A stretch of DNA of 64,000 bases from assembly GCA_014529385.2 (NCBI GenBank), contig CM043963.1, forward strand, positions 73,017,912 through 73,081,911, given 5' to 3'. The number at the start of each line of letters is the position of its first letter. Position 1 is the first letter of the stretch. This document shows, piece after piece, positions 10,613-20,629 of the stretch. A program made the position numbers and the translations under genes. The DNA comes from Adiantum capillus-veneris. Its lineage: Eukaryota > Streptophyta > Polypodiopsida > Polypodiales > Pteridaceae. The notes beneath the pieces are model-generated. The model saw only the letters and a program-made list of their open reading frames with translations, did no database searches and had not been told where the DNA came from.

Positions 10613-12119
10613 CTATTCAAGTTTCCACATGGGCCATGTACATTACACCGACTGATAATGTCATACAATTGTGGAAACATCTTCTTATTAGGAAGCTCCA
10701 CACAGACCATCTTATCATAATGGGATGTCTCTGTTGGTTTGTGTTCAAGAGAAAGTATCAATAGAATGTGGGCATGAGGAAGGCCTCTCTTTTGGAACCT
10801 AATCACTGAAATGTGTCCAGTGACCTTACCAAAATTCTCCCCCTTAATCAGCAAGCCCATCAAATCCTTGAACTTATAGTATAAAACACATGCAGTAAGG
10901 TCTGGACGATCGTTGGACGTTTGTCCAGGCAATAACGCGTCCTCTATCTTATTCCATCTAGGATCTCATGTGAATGTTATGAAGAGATCAAGCTTCCCTC
11001 TTTTGCGTACAACTGCCATGGCATCCTGATAAACTACCATGGCATCCTGATAAAGTTGGTGCATATAACGTGGACTGCCAACATATGATGAAGGCAATAC
11101 CACCCTCTTGCCAATATTAGCACCCAATAACTGTTCTCTGTCACCCTTGTTCCATCTCTTGCTCCGATCATGTGAGACGAACCTTGATACACCTCATTGC
11201 ATAGAGCACTCTGATGATTGTGAACCCATAAAAGCCTCAACTCTTCTATACAATTGTAATCATCATCAATATATTGTTGCAATAACCTACCACCACGTAG
11301 AAGACATTGTATTGTGTCATCCCTAATTTGCAATATGTACTTGTAGATATCCATTGTAGAAACATACCTTGTATTCCCCCCCCCTTGCTCTCTATTTTCC
11401 CGTGGCCTGTCTAATGCTTGTATGTAGGGATTCCAACCTTCTTCACCACTTGGAAATAGCAACACATATAAGAGAGGCATGTATGACTTGTGGAAATTTG
11501 AGATTCTTCTTAGACCACCACCATAAAGATTCAACAGAATATCTCAATGGCCAATGTTGCTCTTATTGCCTTGACCAAGCATGATTGCAGCAACTTCCGC
11601 ACCTGTTGGAGCAAGGTACTTCCGACCATTAGTACGTTTCTCAGTGATGACCATCCTTATGTAAGGAATATTGGAAGTTTGAACCATTGATGCAAACTGC
11701 CTGAAAGCTTGAACGTACGGATTTACGTGATGCATCATTGATTGAAATATTTCCAAAGCATTTGGCTTGAGTTTAGAAACATGCTGCATCCTATTTTGCA
11801 ACTCATTCTTAGTGTCAAAAAAATACAACTGAGCAAAGTGAGGGATTTGAGCTGGTTGTTCTTCAGGCATCAATGGACCAATTCTATGATAGATAGATCC
11901 ATGCACTTTGAATGTATAGATTCCTTTTCTTTGACAGAGAGATTCATCTATATGAGCTCCTAAAGAAGCAAATGCCAACACAATATTGTATGCTCTAATA
12001 TGTTTTAGGGAATTCTTGCTTCTAGTATTACCTCCGTGCATTAATTCTCTTAATTCTAAAGGAGGTTCACATAATGGTGGCAAAGAAACACTCCCTGAGT
12101 TGCAACAACTTTTCCCCAC
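10613..12119 (-). pseudogene. Helitron Rep, N-terminal half with HUH motif
   Basis: Minus-strand frames give the Helitron-like N domain: SGSVSLPPLCEPPLELREL, HIRAYNIVLAFASLG, GSIYHRIGPL and FAQLYFFDTKNE (12119-11544). Then come PLLYVLLFPSGEEGWNPYI, GGRLLQQYIDDDYNCIEE and LRLLWVHNHQS (11534-11034). The HUH metal-binding motif is in RGLPHAHILL (about 10800). The end, VHGPCGNLNRN, is cut by Copia-2. Frame changes near 11170 and 10985 and a region with a duplicated CATGGCATCCTGATAAA (11020-11050) break it. In an active element it nicks and rejoins DNA at the transposon ends. Confidence 0.9.
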
Positions 12120-12627
12120 AAATGGTCTTTTCTTCTATCTTCCAAGCAAAAGCACCACAAAGGGAACATGAAAAATCCAAGCTGCCTATGTTGTGAAGTA
12201 TAGACTTTTTGTGAAAAAGTGACAACATAGAGATATGCATCAAGGGTGTGTTTTCTAGATATATGTAGGTGATGGATAGGCAATGCGTTTTGAATTTGGA
12301 GTAATCTCCCTCTCCAGAGACAACTATGGGCTCCCCATGAACATCTCCATTATTGGCTTCCAAATTGCTTCTCACTTCAATCTCCTCTCGATTTTGCAGA
12401 AGCATTGGATCAATATCTACATCCATTCCAACCCTTCCCTCAGAGAATTCATTGCATTGATCCACATTTTTCAAATGATGGTAGCAAGCTACATCAATCC
12501 CCCCTAGAGAGTGCCAAACTCTTTCTCTTGCTGCCCCACATCGCGTAGCTTGAGAGGCTTGACAGATCCTACTACGTCTTGCATGTCCAGGAGGCACCAC
12601 CTTCGAACCAATAGCCATCTGTCCCAA
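12067..12627 (-). pseudogene. Helitron N-terminal region with Cys-x2-Cys motif
   Basis: A 186-codon open frame. The C-terminal part reads HNIGSLDFSCSLCGAFAW, the Cys-x2-Cys plus tryptophan block that precedes the Helitron-like N domain in plant Helitrons. The next block is in another frame (shift near 12090-12110). The first 100 residues are not recognisable. Arg-rich stretches (GHARRSR) near the N-terminus may be native. Confidence 0.7.
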
Positions 12628-12723
12628 AAAGAACTCTTATAATTAATCTTAAATGTGGAGAATTAAGGAGAGCGTGGATCTTCTTTCTATCTCCATCCCT
12701 CACGTTTCATGTATGGAAACTAT

Positions 12724-12836
12724 GAGAGAGAGAGAGAGAGAGAGATGTATTTATACCTATACACCTTAAAAGAGGCACGATTACAGAGGGGAATGGAGCT
12801 TGTGCACCAGATTAGCATGACTACTTTGGAACAGTA

Positions 12837-12901
<65 letters not shown>

Positions 12902-12967
12902 GAGAGAGAGTTGGTGCATAGCAAAACTTTAGAGAGCACTTGATTCAACGTGTTATGGCCACAATTT

Positions 12968-13036
<69 letters not shown>

Positions 13037-13119
13037 TGAAAGAGGCAAATCTATACACCTTGACATAGGTGAGAGAGAGAAGGGGAGAGGAGTTTGTGCA
13101 CCAAATTAGCATGACCACT

Positions 13120-13187
<68 letters not shown>

Positions 13188-13231
13188 GGAGAGGGAGGAT
13201 ACTTCTTTGACGAAGACCACTTTGGAAAGTA

Positions 13232-13269
<38 letters not shown>
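12724..13269. repeat. Cluster of five (GA)n microsatellites
   Basis: GA tracts at about 12724-12746, 12840-12910, 12969-13033, 13122-13182 and 13233-13269. They are separated by partly similar spacers (for example TTGTGCACCA and ATTAGCATGAC appear twice). The duplicated spacers suggest that unit-plus-tract was amplified. Confidence 0.95.
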
Positions 13270-13271
<2 letters not shown>

Positions 13272-14092
13272 GTGACTCAAGAGACATAATTCCAAAAACA
13301 CTTAAAAAAGAGAGCTCATCATGCATCCACTACATACATAAGATAGACGCCCAAAACGTAGATCCCCATAGTAGCCTATAAATGAGAGAGAAGAACTTGT
13401 AGATCCACAAAGCATATAAATGAGGAAGACGTGAGTATTATCATCCACTACGTACTTCACTTCCTGTGAGGGCCCCCTGCTTTGAACTCGATGGAATATC
13501 TCCAGTCACATTAAGCCCCTTCTTGGGCCAATGGGCGACACCAATGCATTGAGCTTGTTTGTGATAGACCTAACTTCAGATACACCTGTATCATGTTGTA
13601 TTGTTATGGCAGTCAATTTGTTGCTGGTGCTTCGGAATTTACACACAATGCTTTTTAAATGAATGCCATCCTTGTTAGGTTTGTTCTCAAGAAGAGACAT
13701 TTCCAAGAGTCTCATTGCCTAGACAACTCATGTGTTGATCCTTGTACACAGAAGACTTGCATCGACCATGTTTTGGATTGTATTATGTGCCTCTGTGTGT
13801 TGTGAACATAGGTATCCACAAGTAGACTAGGTCTACAAGCCCTAGGAAGATTGCGCACATAGGTATCCACCAGGTCTATGAAAAGATTGTGCACGTAGGT
13901 ATTCACCAGTAGATTAGGTGATTTTGCTTGGAAATTTTCTTGATGCCCAATTCAAATGATAACCATGCATGAGGCATATTCTTCCTACAAATAGGTGTAC
14001 TTTGCATGGCTAGTGCCTTATACCAGCTACATACATGTGTATGGAGGTCAACTCAAAACTGAATTTAAAAGAGGTTTGTGTAGGTCTATGCT

Positions 14093-14210
14093 AAAAAAAA
14101 CCTAGGTTTAGTCCAATCGCATCTACAAAGATTCACCTCTAAATTTCAAATTTGAAGGTGAGAAAACCTACATAATTTTAAAAATTTAAGTTTGAAAACC
14201 TTCAAATAAC
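14093..14210. repeat. Dispersed repeat, copy 1 (partner at 43893-44040)
   Basis: Both copies share AAAAAACCTAGGTTTAGT, then ACCTCTAAATTT, AGAAAACCTACA and AAAACCTTCAAAT in the same order. This is an unclassified repeat family; ends not defined. Confidence 0.7.
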
Positions 14211-14408
14211 TCGTTTCTCATGTGTGAAAAAAAGTCATGAGAGAGAGCGACTGCTTACACAAGAGTGATGTGGTGAATGACGTCCTGACATCTTGATGGA
14301 TAAACCTGCTATTTGTGAATGGTAGCGGACCTATTTTCCCTGTCTACGGGAGGAAGCGGGACGCGTCAACGATCGACTTGAGCGGCCATATAAGAGACAC
14401 ATGCAGCT

Positions 14409-14409
14409 T

Positions 14410-14494
<85 letters not shown>
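14409..14494. repeat. (CT)n-(CA)n compound microsatellite
   Basis: About 13 CT units followed by about 29 CA units. Confidence 0.98.
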
Positions 14495-14496
<2 letters not shown>

Positions 14497-15733
14497 CACG
14501 CTATTAGCATGCAAACGAGAAGGAAAATGAGTGCCTTTATAGCCTTGTACGGGTCACACCGTTGGAAGGAAGAACTATTTCACCGTCCAAAACACTTGTA
14601 GAGATTTATGAAAAAACCCTTCAAGCATGGAACACACTCAAAATTAGGAGAAATAGTGGACATCATGACGACGCTCGTCTTGTGGAGATGTCTATAGAGT
14701 ATCCATAGACAAACTATATGAAGGATGAAAGAGTTTTGGCCGCTCGAACATAGGGGTGTACTCTTTCTTCCTCAAAAATGAGCTCTCTGGAAGTTGTGTA
14801 GGTGTTGCAGCTATTAAAATTGGGACTCCCTTATCTTTTATTCCCCAAAAACCTTCTCTCTCTTCTCAACCGACAAGGCTTCATTTGTAGACACCTTTTA
14901 ATTGGGTCACTTTTGGCCTTTTTTGGGAAAAAAATGAGCTGTTGGTGACCCTTTGACCAAGAAAATGGGGTGGGGGCAAGTGACCGGGGACCAAAAAAAT
15001 GACCAAGTGCCTGGGCAGGTGGTATGAACAATTGGAAAATGTTCCATCTCTCCCCAAGGAGCCCACAAACCTACCAAGCCAAGCTTGCATCAAGTGATAC
15101 ACCTAAAGGGTACTCCCCCTTTAGGCTATATACCCTCCACCTTCCACTTTTCCCTTCCCATGTGGGATAATCCCCATGACACTTGGCAACTTCCTCCTCA
15201 CTCCTCCCAACTCCCTCATGCCCAAAAATTTACAGCTTCTCCCCCAAGCATGAGGGCTTCTCCGACAAACTTTCCTCAGGCATAAATTCCTGCTCCGATC
15301 ACCGAATGACACATTGTAACACACGGCTCAAAGCCCATCATCTTGGCTACATCTAGAATTCTCAAACCTCAGCATTGCTAATTCCAATTGTCAAGTTTTC
15401 CCACTTGCCCTTGTTGCATGCACCCGCAATTAATTTCTAAGTTGAGACCGCCTACTTCGGATGCTCATAACTCATGATGTACAAGTCCGATTCACGAGCT
15501 ATAAAGCACCGGTGAAAATATTGATTAAAAACCATGTTTTGGAGACTCAAAAAACTCAAACCATCAGCACCCAAGCTTGGAAAAATCACACCTTTGTACA
15601 TGAATTTTCACAGGGACTCTTCCAAAACTTGCAGGGCTATGTACACATATATACATGAGGCTAGTGGGCAAGCTTTTTGGCACAACTTAGTGACTTTATG
15701 CTCATCCAAAAAATGCCTGACAACATGAGCTAG

Positions 15734-15856
15734 ATGGCACAGCAGAGCTCCCCTGTGGAGGTGCTGGTGGTGTTGGTTGTGAGCTTGTGTTACGTGGGTC
15801 TCTCTGCTACTGCCACATACAAAGTAGGCGACGCGGCTGGATGGAACTTGAATGTT
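15734..15856 (+). pseudogene. Phytocyanin (blue copper protein) exon, 5' part only
   Basis: From the ATG at 15734 the frame gives a hydrophobic signal peptide (VEVLVVLVVSLCYVGLSATA) and then TYKVGDAAGWNLNV, the N-terminal strand of phytocyanins (consensus xYxVGDxxGW). These are small secreted or membrane-anchored cupredoxins of the plant cell surface. After 41 codons the sequence becomes CACTATAAGAAG, a CACTA transposon end, and a stop follows ten codons later. None of the copper ligands (His, Cys, His, Met/Gln) is encoded here. The remainder was not found downstream in the window. A natural exon end at this point is possible but less likely. Confidence 0.75.
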
Positions 15857-16080
15857 CACTATAAGAAGAGTAGTCTATAACCGCTAGCATTGCCACGGAA
15901 AAACAAAAAAAAATGGAAAGAGAAAATATTGCGTACGCAGCAATAACTACGGCCCATATCATAGCGGTAGTGGTTTGAAATCAATAATCGTGACAATAGC
16001 TACGGTAATATACCCGTAGCTATTACCACGTCCATTGCCGCTTGTATTACCACATTAATTACCGCTAAACACCTATTCAA

Positions 16081-16137
16081 AATAAAGGTGCTCATTTGGG
16101 CCACCCAATTTTTGGTCCGAATGAGCACCTTTATTTT
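16081..16137. repeat. Hairpin, arms of about 20 bp
   Basis: AAATAAAGGTGCTCATT is followed after a short loop by its complement AATGAGCACCTTTATTT. It lies near the CACTA left end. Confidence 0.85.
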
Positions 16138-16359
16138 TTTATCTGCATAAAACAATGAAATATCAATTGTTTTTTGAAAGAGTATACAAAAAAAACTAAG
16201 AATTGAAATTGAATTTACTTTACCTTCACAATTTAATGTGGAGAAGGTCAACTATTTAAAAAAAGTTACAAATAAAATGAAAATAGTTGTATATACATTG
16301 TGCCACATTGGGACTTTATGAAAGTTTGGACAAATATTTTTCTATATAATTCTCCTCAT

Positions 16360-16965
16360 TCTCGTCGTCGTCCAGAGGCACATACGTTTGATCACCTTGA
16401 CTCTACATATACCCAAACCAAATTAAACAATTATCAACAGCTCAAAACAATTGGTACAAAGTTATATGATTAAACTTACCGCTTGTAGTGATCCAACCGC
16501 TGCGTCGAATTGCTCGCGGGAGATGTAGTTGTTCTCGAATAACCATCACCAAGTATCAAATTTTGTATGTCGCTCTCGATACTTGACCATCTCTCTGGTT
16601 GGTCGAGTAAGAGTGATATTTTCCTAAGTTAGCAATAACAATAACAAATCATCAACTATAATTTTTACAATCACCGATTTAGGTTGTAATTTAATCAATC
16701 TTACATATTTGTCCTTCCAGGTTGCTTTGCCTCCCGAGCCATAGTGCATGGTAGTTTGTTTGGCGCGAGCTTCCCGAGTTGTTGTCTGTAGGATGAGCCC
16801 ATCGCAAACTGATCGCTCTTTTCTTGCATTTCCCACTCCCACTCTGCATCTTCTATGTTGCCACCGCAATAGCATCTGTCTGGATCTCCAACCTGGTTCG
16901 CTGCTGCGTGCCATACACTAGACTGCTTGTTTATCAAAAATGTTTTTATGTAGCCCTCCAACCAC
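16360..16965 (-). pseudogene. Unidentified, possibly CACTA accessory ORF (plant transposase type)
   Basis: Minus-strand frames 16961-16701 (SSVWHAAANQVGDPDRCYC) and 16914-16624 overlap. The second reads AKQTTMHYGSGGKATWKDKY. The pattern R-x-KQ-x(3)-H-x-GS resembles the conserved tail of the plant En/Spm-associated transposase_24 family, but the match is short. The probable continuation at 16600-16370 (TWWLFENNYISREQFDAAVG) is separated by a likely intron. Its strand is opposite to the TNP2 remains. I treat this as tentative. Confidence 0.35.
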
Positions 16966-17123
16966 TGTTAAGAAAAATGTTGATCAAGCGCATTTGGAAA
17001 TCTAGCATGCAGCGTGTCCTCAATGTAGAGTGCATGATCGGGCAGTTGGTCTCTAAACTTTACAAAACAATTCTTATACGTCAAATGTATAAGAGTCTGA
17101 AGATGACATTGAAACGCCCTGTC

Positions 17124-17699
17124 CTATGCTATACCAAAGTCCACCTCCCCGCCATATTTTACCATGTAGTAGCACCCATGCGTCTCTGGCATGAGTGCGT
17201 CAGTATCCTTGTCCTCTGCATCAGGGGCGGCACGCTTTGAAATAGGGGACTCCGTTCCCCCACCACTACCAAAACAAACGAAGCCACAAAATCCCCCGCC
17301 GCAGGAGCGTCGACGCGTGCCGCTAGAAGAAGTGCGTCGACGGTGTTCTGGCAAAGCAAGAGTGGAATGGAGTGATGTGAGACCCTGTAATTCCATGGGA
17401 TGGGACCCTATGATGCCATGGGAGTGGGAAACTGGGATGAAAGGAGAGTAGGACGATAAGAAGGGGCCGTAGACTAGGTGTCGTTGGTGCAGGGCTTTGG
17501 ATGTAAGGAGTCCCTCTTTGACTCCCCCATGGTGTGGACTACGGAGAAAGACCGTAGGTCGCAAGCTGCTATGGAGTGTAGCGGACCAAACAATCTCTCC
17601 GACGAACGGAGGTACTGGTCTCGTAAAGAGAGAGCCCGCTGTAGGTCTAGATCTATGATTGGTGGAGGAATCTGAGTAGAGTAGGTGTAGGATAGCCAT
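17124..17699 (-). CDS. Hypothetical 191-residue protein
   Basis: An open frame from the ATG at 17699. It is rich in Ser, His, Pro and Arg, with a Gly/Arg-rich stretch (RRRSCGGGFCGF) and an acidic block (APDAEDKDTD). I recognise no domain. It may be an upstream exon of the 16.4-17.0 kb minus-strand reading frame, since the DNA between them (17123-16965) also reads as protein-like sequence. It may equally be chance. Confidence 0.25.
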   Translation of the reverse strand: MAILHLLYSDSSTNHRSRPTAGSLFTRPVPPFVGEIVWSATLHSSLRPTVFLRSPHHGGVKEGLLTSKALHQRHLVYGPFLSSYSPFIPVSHSHGIIGSHPMELQGLTSLHSTLALPEHRRRTSSSGTRRRSCGGGFCGFVCFGSGGGTESPISKRAAPDAEDKDTDALMPETHGCYYMVKYGGEVDFGIA

Positions 17700-18056
17700 G
17701 CCTGCAAATAACAAAAATAAACCTATGACACTAATGGTTTAGGGTTAACTAGCCAAAAATAAATTTTATTTCTTTGCTTTTTCTCACCTCCTAAAGACTC
17801 GGGTCCACTGGAGGCGATGTCCACCCCGGGTGGGAGCCTACCTAGGATGTGCATCATATAAATGCTTGTCAATAGTCTCATCCATGTCCCTTCCTCTAAT
17901 TTACATTGTAGTTCATTTTGTTGGTGAGCATGTGTATATGTCGGGACAAGGAAGTCAGGGATGCTATTTTCAAACTTGGAGAGCTAGTAAGGTACACCAC
18001 AAGACTCCACTCAACTACACCTTTTTTATGTACACAATAATCTCAACTAGCACTTA

Positions 18057-18794
18057 GTGTATCCTTGTGTGTTTTCTTGCAAATTTGTGAGCTCCAAGGA
18101 AATTGAAATAGATGCTATCTTTGCTACTCAAACACTTGCAACAGAAACTATGTGCCCCATTGAGGATGCATTTCCTCGATCAATCCTTCTTAGTCAAATC
18201 CACCTCTTGGTTCACGTGGTGGAGGAGATCGCTATATGTGGAGTAGTGCACGCACGATGGATGTTCTTTTTAGAGAGTTTTTTAAAGACTCTCAAAGATT
18301 TTGTACGGCTAGGGTCTCAACCAGAAGCATGTATGGCAGAAGGGTAGATCATGCAAGAGGCATTTGTTTACATCTCACAGTATTTGGCACAAGTTGATCC
18401 TTCAATGCCTCACATGTGGTCAGACAAGGAAGATGCAAGGATGACTTCACACTTGCCAAGTGGAAAGGGAAAACTACTTAACATGGATATGAATCTATCC
18501 CAAGTGGTCAATAACTTTTGTATTCTCAATCCAAAGGTTATGACCAAGTGGGTGGACTTGTGGACAGTGGCAAAGGCAAGGCATTTGCAAGAGAAAGAAG
18601 CATGGAAACAAGCACACAGAGGAAGGGGGGCACCCCCAATGCGTATACACCTTGGATGTTTCCCATATCTCATTAGTGTGGAGTGGATTCATGAGAGAAT
18701 GACCAAAGCGAAAGCTCACGGAGAAGACATCACCAACAAAGAATGGGAGTATGCACGAGCCTGCGTACCAAAGGTAGAGTACTCATATACCTAA
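18057..18794 (+). pseudogene. CACTA TNP2-like transposase C-terminus (DUF4218-like)
   Basis: Two adjoining open frames with one stop between them (18345-18347). Key blocks: FPRSILLSQIHLLVHVVEEI, CGVVHARWMFFLESFLKTLK, RLGSQPEACMAEG, then EAFVYISQYL. This order (HL-x-HLxEE, RWM-x-P/F-x-E, LK-x-RNxxxPEG, AEExxxF) is diagnostic of the DUF4218 domain at the C-terminal side of TNP2 transposases. The DDE-containing upstream part is missing between the CACTA end and 18057. The sequence continues (QAHRGRGAPP, WIHERM, EWEYARAC) into the next domain. Confidence 0.85.
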
Positions 18795-18882
18795 ACCATA
18801 TTGTAAATTTTTTTCTTGATTTTATCTTTGTATTTGAGAAAAGATATTTTCCTATTTTGTAGTGCCTTTCCTTTAACTCTAT

Positions 18883-19130
18883 GTGGTCAAAGTTACATGC
18901 CACATTGACGAGCGTAGAACCACCATGGATTGTGTCATCATGGGCAACTTTGACATAGATGGGGATGAGACGAGGTATTGTGGAACTATTGAAAGGATAC
19001 TAAAGGTTAATTTTAGAACCTTTCATACCTTCATCTTTGAGTGCAAGTGGTTCGCAATTGTGTCTAGACGACATGAGAATGGCCTCTTCATGGTGGACTG
19101 TAGTGAGGAGGCATGACAATTTAGTTTTAC
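18883..19130 (+). pseudogene. CACTA transposase-associated domain (DUF4216-like)
   Basis: The frame reads DCVIMGNFDIDGDETRYCG, TIERILKVNFRTFHTFIFEC and NGLFMVDCSEEA. This follows the DUF4216 pattern (YYGxIxxIxELxYxxxxVxxFxCxWxD...FxxVDxxR) that follows DUF4218 in CACTA transposases. It lies 88 bp after the preceding frame, probably across an intron (18795-18865). It ends at a TGA. Confidence 0.85.
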
Positions 19131-19229
19131 CGCGCAATTGTGAGCACGTGAGTGACTACCTTTTTTATTCTTATTTCCTTGTAACATTAATTATTCCAAT
19201 GAGCACATAATTTCGAGTCCAAGCTTAGG

Positions 19230-19690
19230 CCACAAGATACTTTCGGAGTCCAAAGGCTGGTTTAAGGTGCTTCCAAGGCTTGTTCATTTAAACTCGAGGC
19301 TGACCCTAGGCTTTCAAACAATAAACACAATATTAAGTCAATCCGTCTCATTTGAACTTGAGGTCAATCCCTTTCAACATGCTTTCCAAGATTGCTGATT
19401 CGAACTTGAGGTCGATCCCTTTCAGCATGGTTCTCAAGTTTGCTCCCAGAGTCCAAAGCCCAAAGCGTGCTTCCAAGCCTTGCTCGTCCAAGCCCAAAGC
19501 ATGCTTCCAAGGCTTGCTCGTCCGAACTTGAGGCCCGAACTTGAGGCCAATCTATTTTAAACAATAAACACAATATTAGTCTCTCATTTCAAGCTTCAGG
19601 CCGGATCCCAATCCCTTTCATCATGCTTTCCAACTTCAAATCTTGCTAATTTGAGGCCGCGATCCCAAGCTTGTTTGTTCGAACTTGACT
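19230..19690. repeat. Degenerate tandem repeat (CTTGAGG / GCTTCCAAG units)
   Basis: Units containing GAACTTGAGG, CCCTTTCA and CATGCTTTCCAA recur. CAATAAACACAATATTA occurs at about 19319 and 19564, and CAAAGC-GTGCTTCCAAG blocks are tandem near 19456-19515. No gene seen. Confidence 0.7.
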
Positions 19691-19699
19691 TTCACGTAC

Positions 19700-20340
19700 C
19701 TATTGGTGTAAGTTTACTTCAATTTGAATTCAAACATGACGGCCATCAAATCTGACGAGTGGGAGCGGGGCATGCCCATCATTGGAGATCTGCTTTTGCA
19801 CAAATCCATCGCCACACACAGGGCCTCCCATCACCATGTATCCTCATTAGGAAAAATATGAACCCTCTAGAGGCCCTTTGGGATTAAGGTTAATTAGGGG
19901 CCAGCCAATGAGAAGAGGGTGGTGGACATACTCTATGCCCTCAAAAATGTAGGGGGACAAAGTAGTTTTACACTTCTTAAATGGGCTCTTACCTAGTGAG
20001 AAGGTGGGGTGGGGTGGGGGGGGGGGGGGGGGGGTTGGGTGGGCCATATGGAACCTCCAACTTCCCTCCTTTTTGATCCAGTGTTGAAAAAATCCCAAAA
20101 ATTTGAAATTTTTAAAAATTTTCAAAACTCAAATTTCATCTTCTTAAAACCTCCCTAAAACTATTTTATGGTCAAAAAAGCATTTTTTGACCTCAAAAAG
20201 TCAAAACGTGTACCCAAAAACCCTAAAATTCAAATTTTTTAAAAAAATTTTTGAAAAATCTTTTTTTGCTATCCAGAGCTCCCCCAAAAGTAGTTCTTAG
20301 GCAAAAAGTGATTTTCTCTCTCTAGAACCCCCCTTTTCCA
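19700..20340. other. AT-rich stretch with a G homopolymer
   Basis: Contains an 18-base G run at 20016-20033 and A/T-rich low-complexity sequence (20090-20260). No gene recognised. Confidence 0.6.
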
Positions 20341-20439
20341 ACCCCTCGGTTGCAACCATCACACTCATCCTCTACTCCAAAAATCTCTCTCTCTACACCA
20401 TCTCCATTGCTGCAGCAAGGAAGCTCCTCTCTCCTCCCC

Positions 20440-20555
20440 TACCACCTTCCATTGCCACACCAAGGAAAGGTTATCCACCTTCTCCTCCCATTGCCACACC
20501 AAGCAAGGGTTATCCACCATCTCCTCCCATTTCCACAAGGGTTATCCACCTTCTC
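20440..20555. repeat. Short minisatellite (GGTTATCCACC units)
   Basis: GGTTATCCACC-TCTCCTCCCA occurs three times with spacing of about 40 bp, immediately upstream of the gene at 20630. Confidence 0.8.
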
Positions 20556-20629
20556 ATATCACTTTATCCTCTGTACATTGTAGCAACAAGCAAGGTCCTT
20601 CTCCTCCTCCTAATTTTCTTTGCTCAACC

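Larger units (their letters stand above)
2511..12627 (-). mobile_element. Helitron (rolling-circle transposon), split by Copia-2
   Basis: Minus-strand fragments give the Helitron order: N-terminal zinc-ribbon-like region (12.1-12.6 kb), Helitron-like N domain (11.0-12.1 kb), HUH motif (about 10.8 kb), then after the 5.46-kb Copia-2 insertion the Tyr motif (about 4.9 kb) and a PIF1-type helicase (2.5-3.9 kb). Without Copia-2 the coding span is about 4.65 kb, normal for this family. I could not find the 5' TC or the 3' hairpin-CTRR end, so the limits given are those of recognisable coding sequence only. Confidence 0.9.
13270..15733. other. Intergenic stretch with small repeats
   Basis: No recognised gene. 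A 69-codon minus-strand frame at 13506-13715 resembles nothing I know. 13800-13920 holds a short repeat of a TAGGTATCCAC-type unit. 14093-14210 is similar to 43893-44040. 14409-14494 is a (CT)n-(CA)n microsatellite. 15050-15730 is the region upstream of the phytocyanin exon and would hold its promoter. Confidence 0.5.
15857..19130 (+). mobile_element. CACTA (En/Spm) transposon, 5' end and transposase remains
   Basis: The left end CACTATAAGAAG matches the CACTACAAGAA terminal consensus of plant CACTA elements. Next come sub-terminal motifs repeated in both orientations (TAACTACGG, TAGCTACGG, TAGCTATTACCAC, ATTACCGCT). TNP2-type transposase domains occur on the plus strand at 18057-19116. I found no matching right end (TTCTTATAGTG), so the right limit is only the last recognised domain. 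The element may be larger, rearranged, or represented by two copies. Confidence 0.7.

Noticed and set aside
13051-13326. Leu/Ser-repeat open frames across GA tracts
   Set aside because: Pure microsatellite translation.
13506-13715. 69-codon minus-strand frame as a Helitron N-terminal exon
   Set aside because: No recognisable motif, and it is separated from the Helitron by the GA cluster.
15961-15972. TAGTG-GTT at 15969 as the right end of a tiny CACTA element
   Set aside because: The bases before it (ATAGCGG) are not the complement of the left end (expected CTTCTTATAGTG), and phytocyanin coding sequence does not resume after it.
18410-18719. Minus-strand frames over the CACTA transposase
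   Set aside because: Shadows of the plus-strand DUF4218 region.
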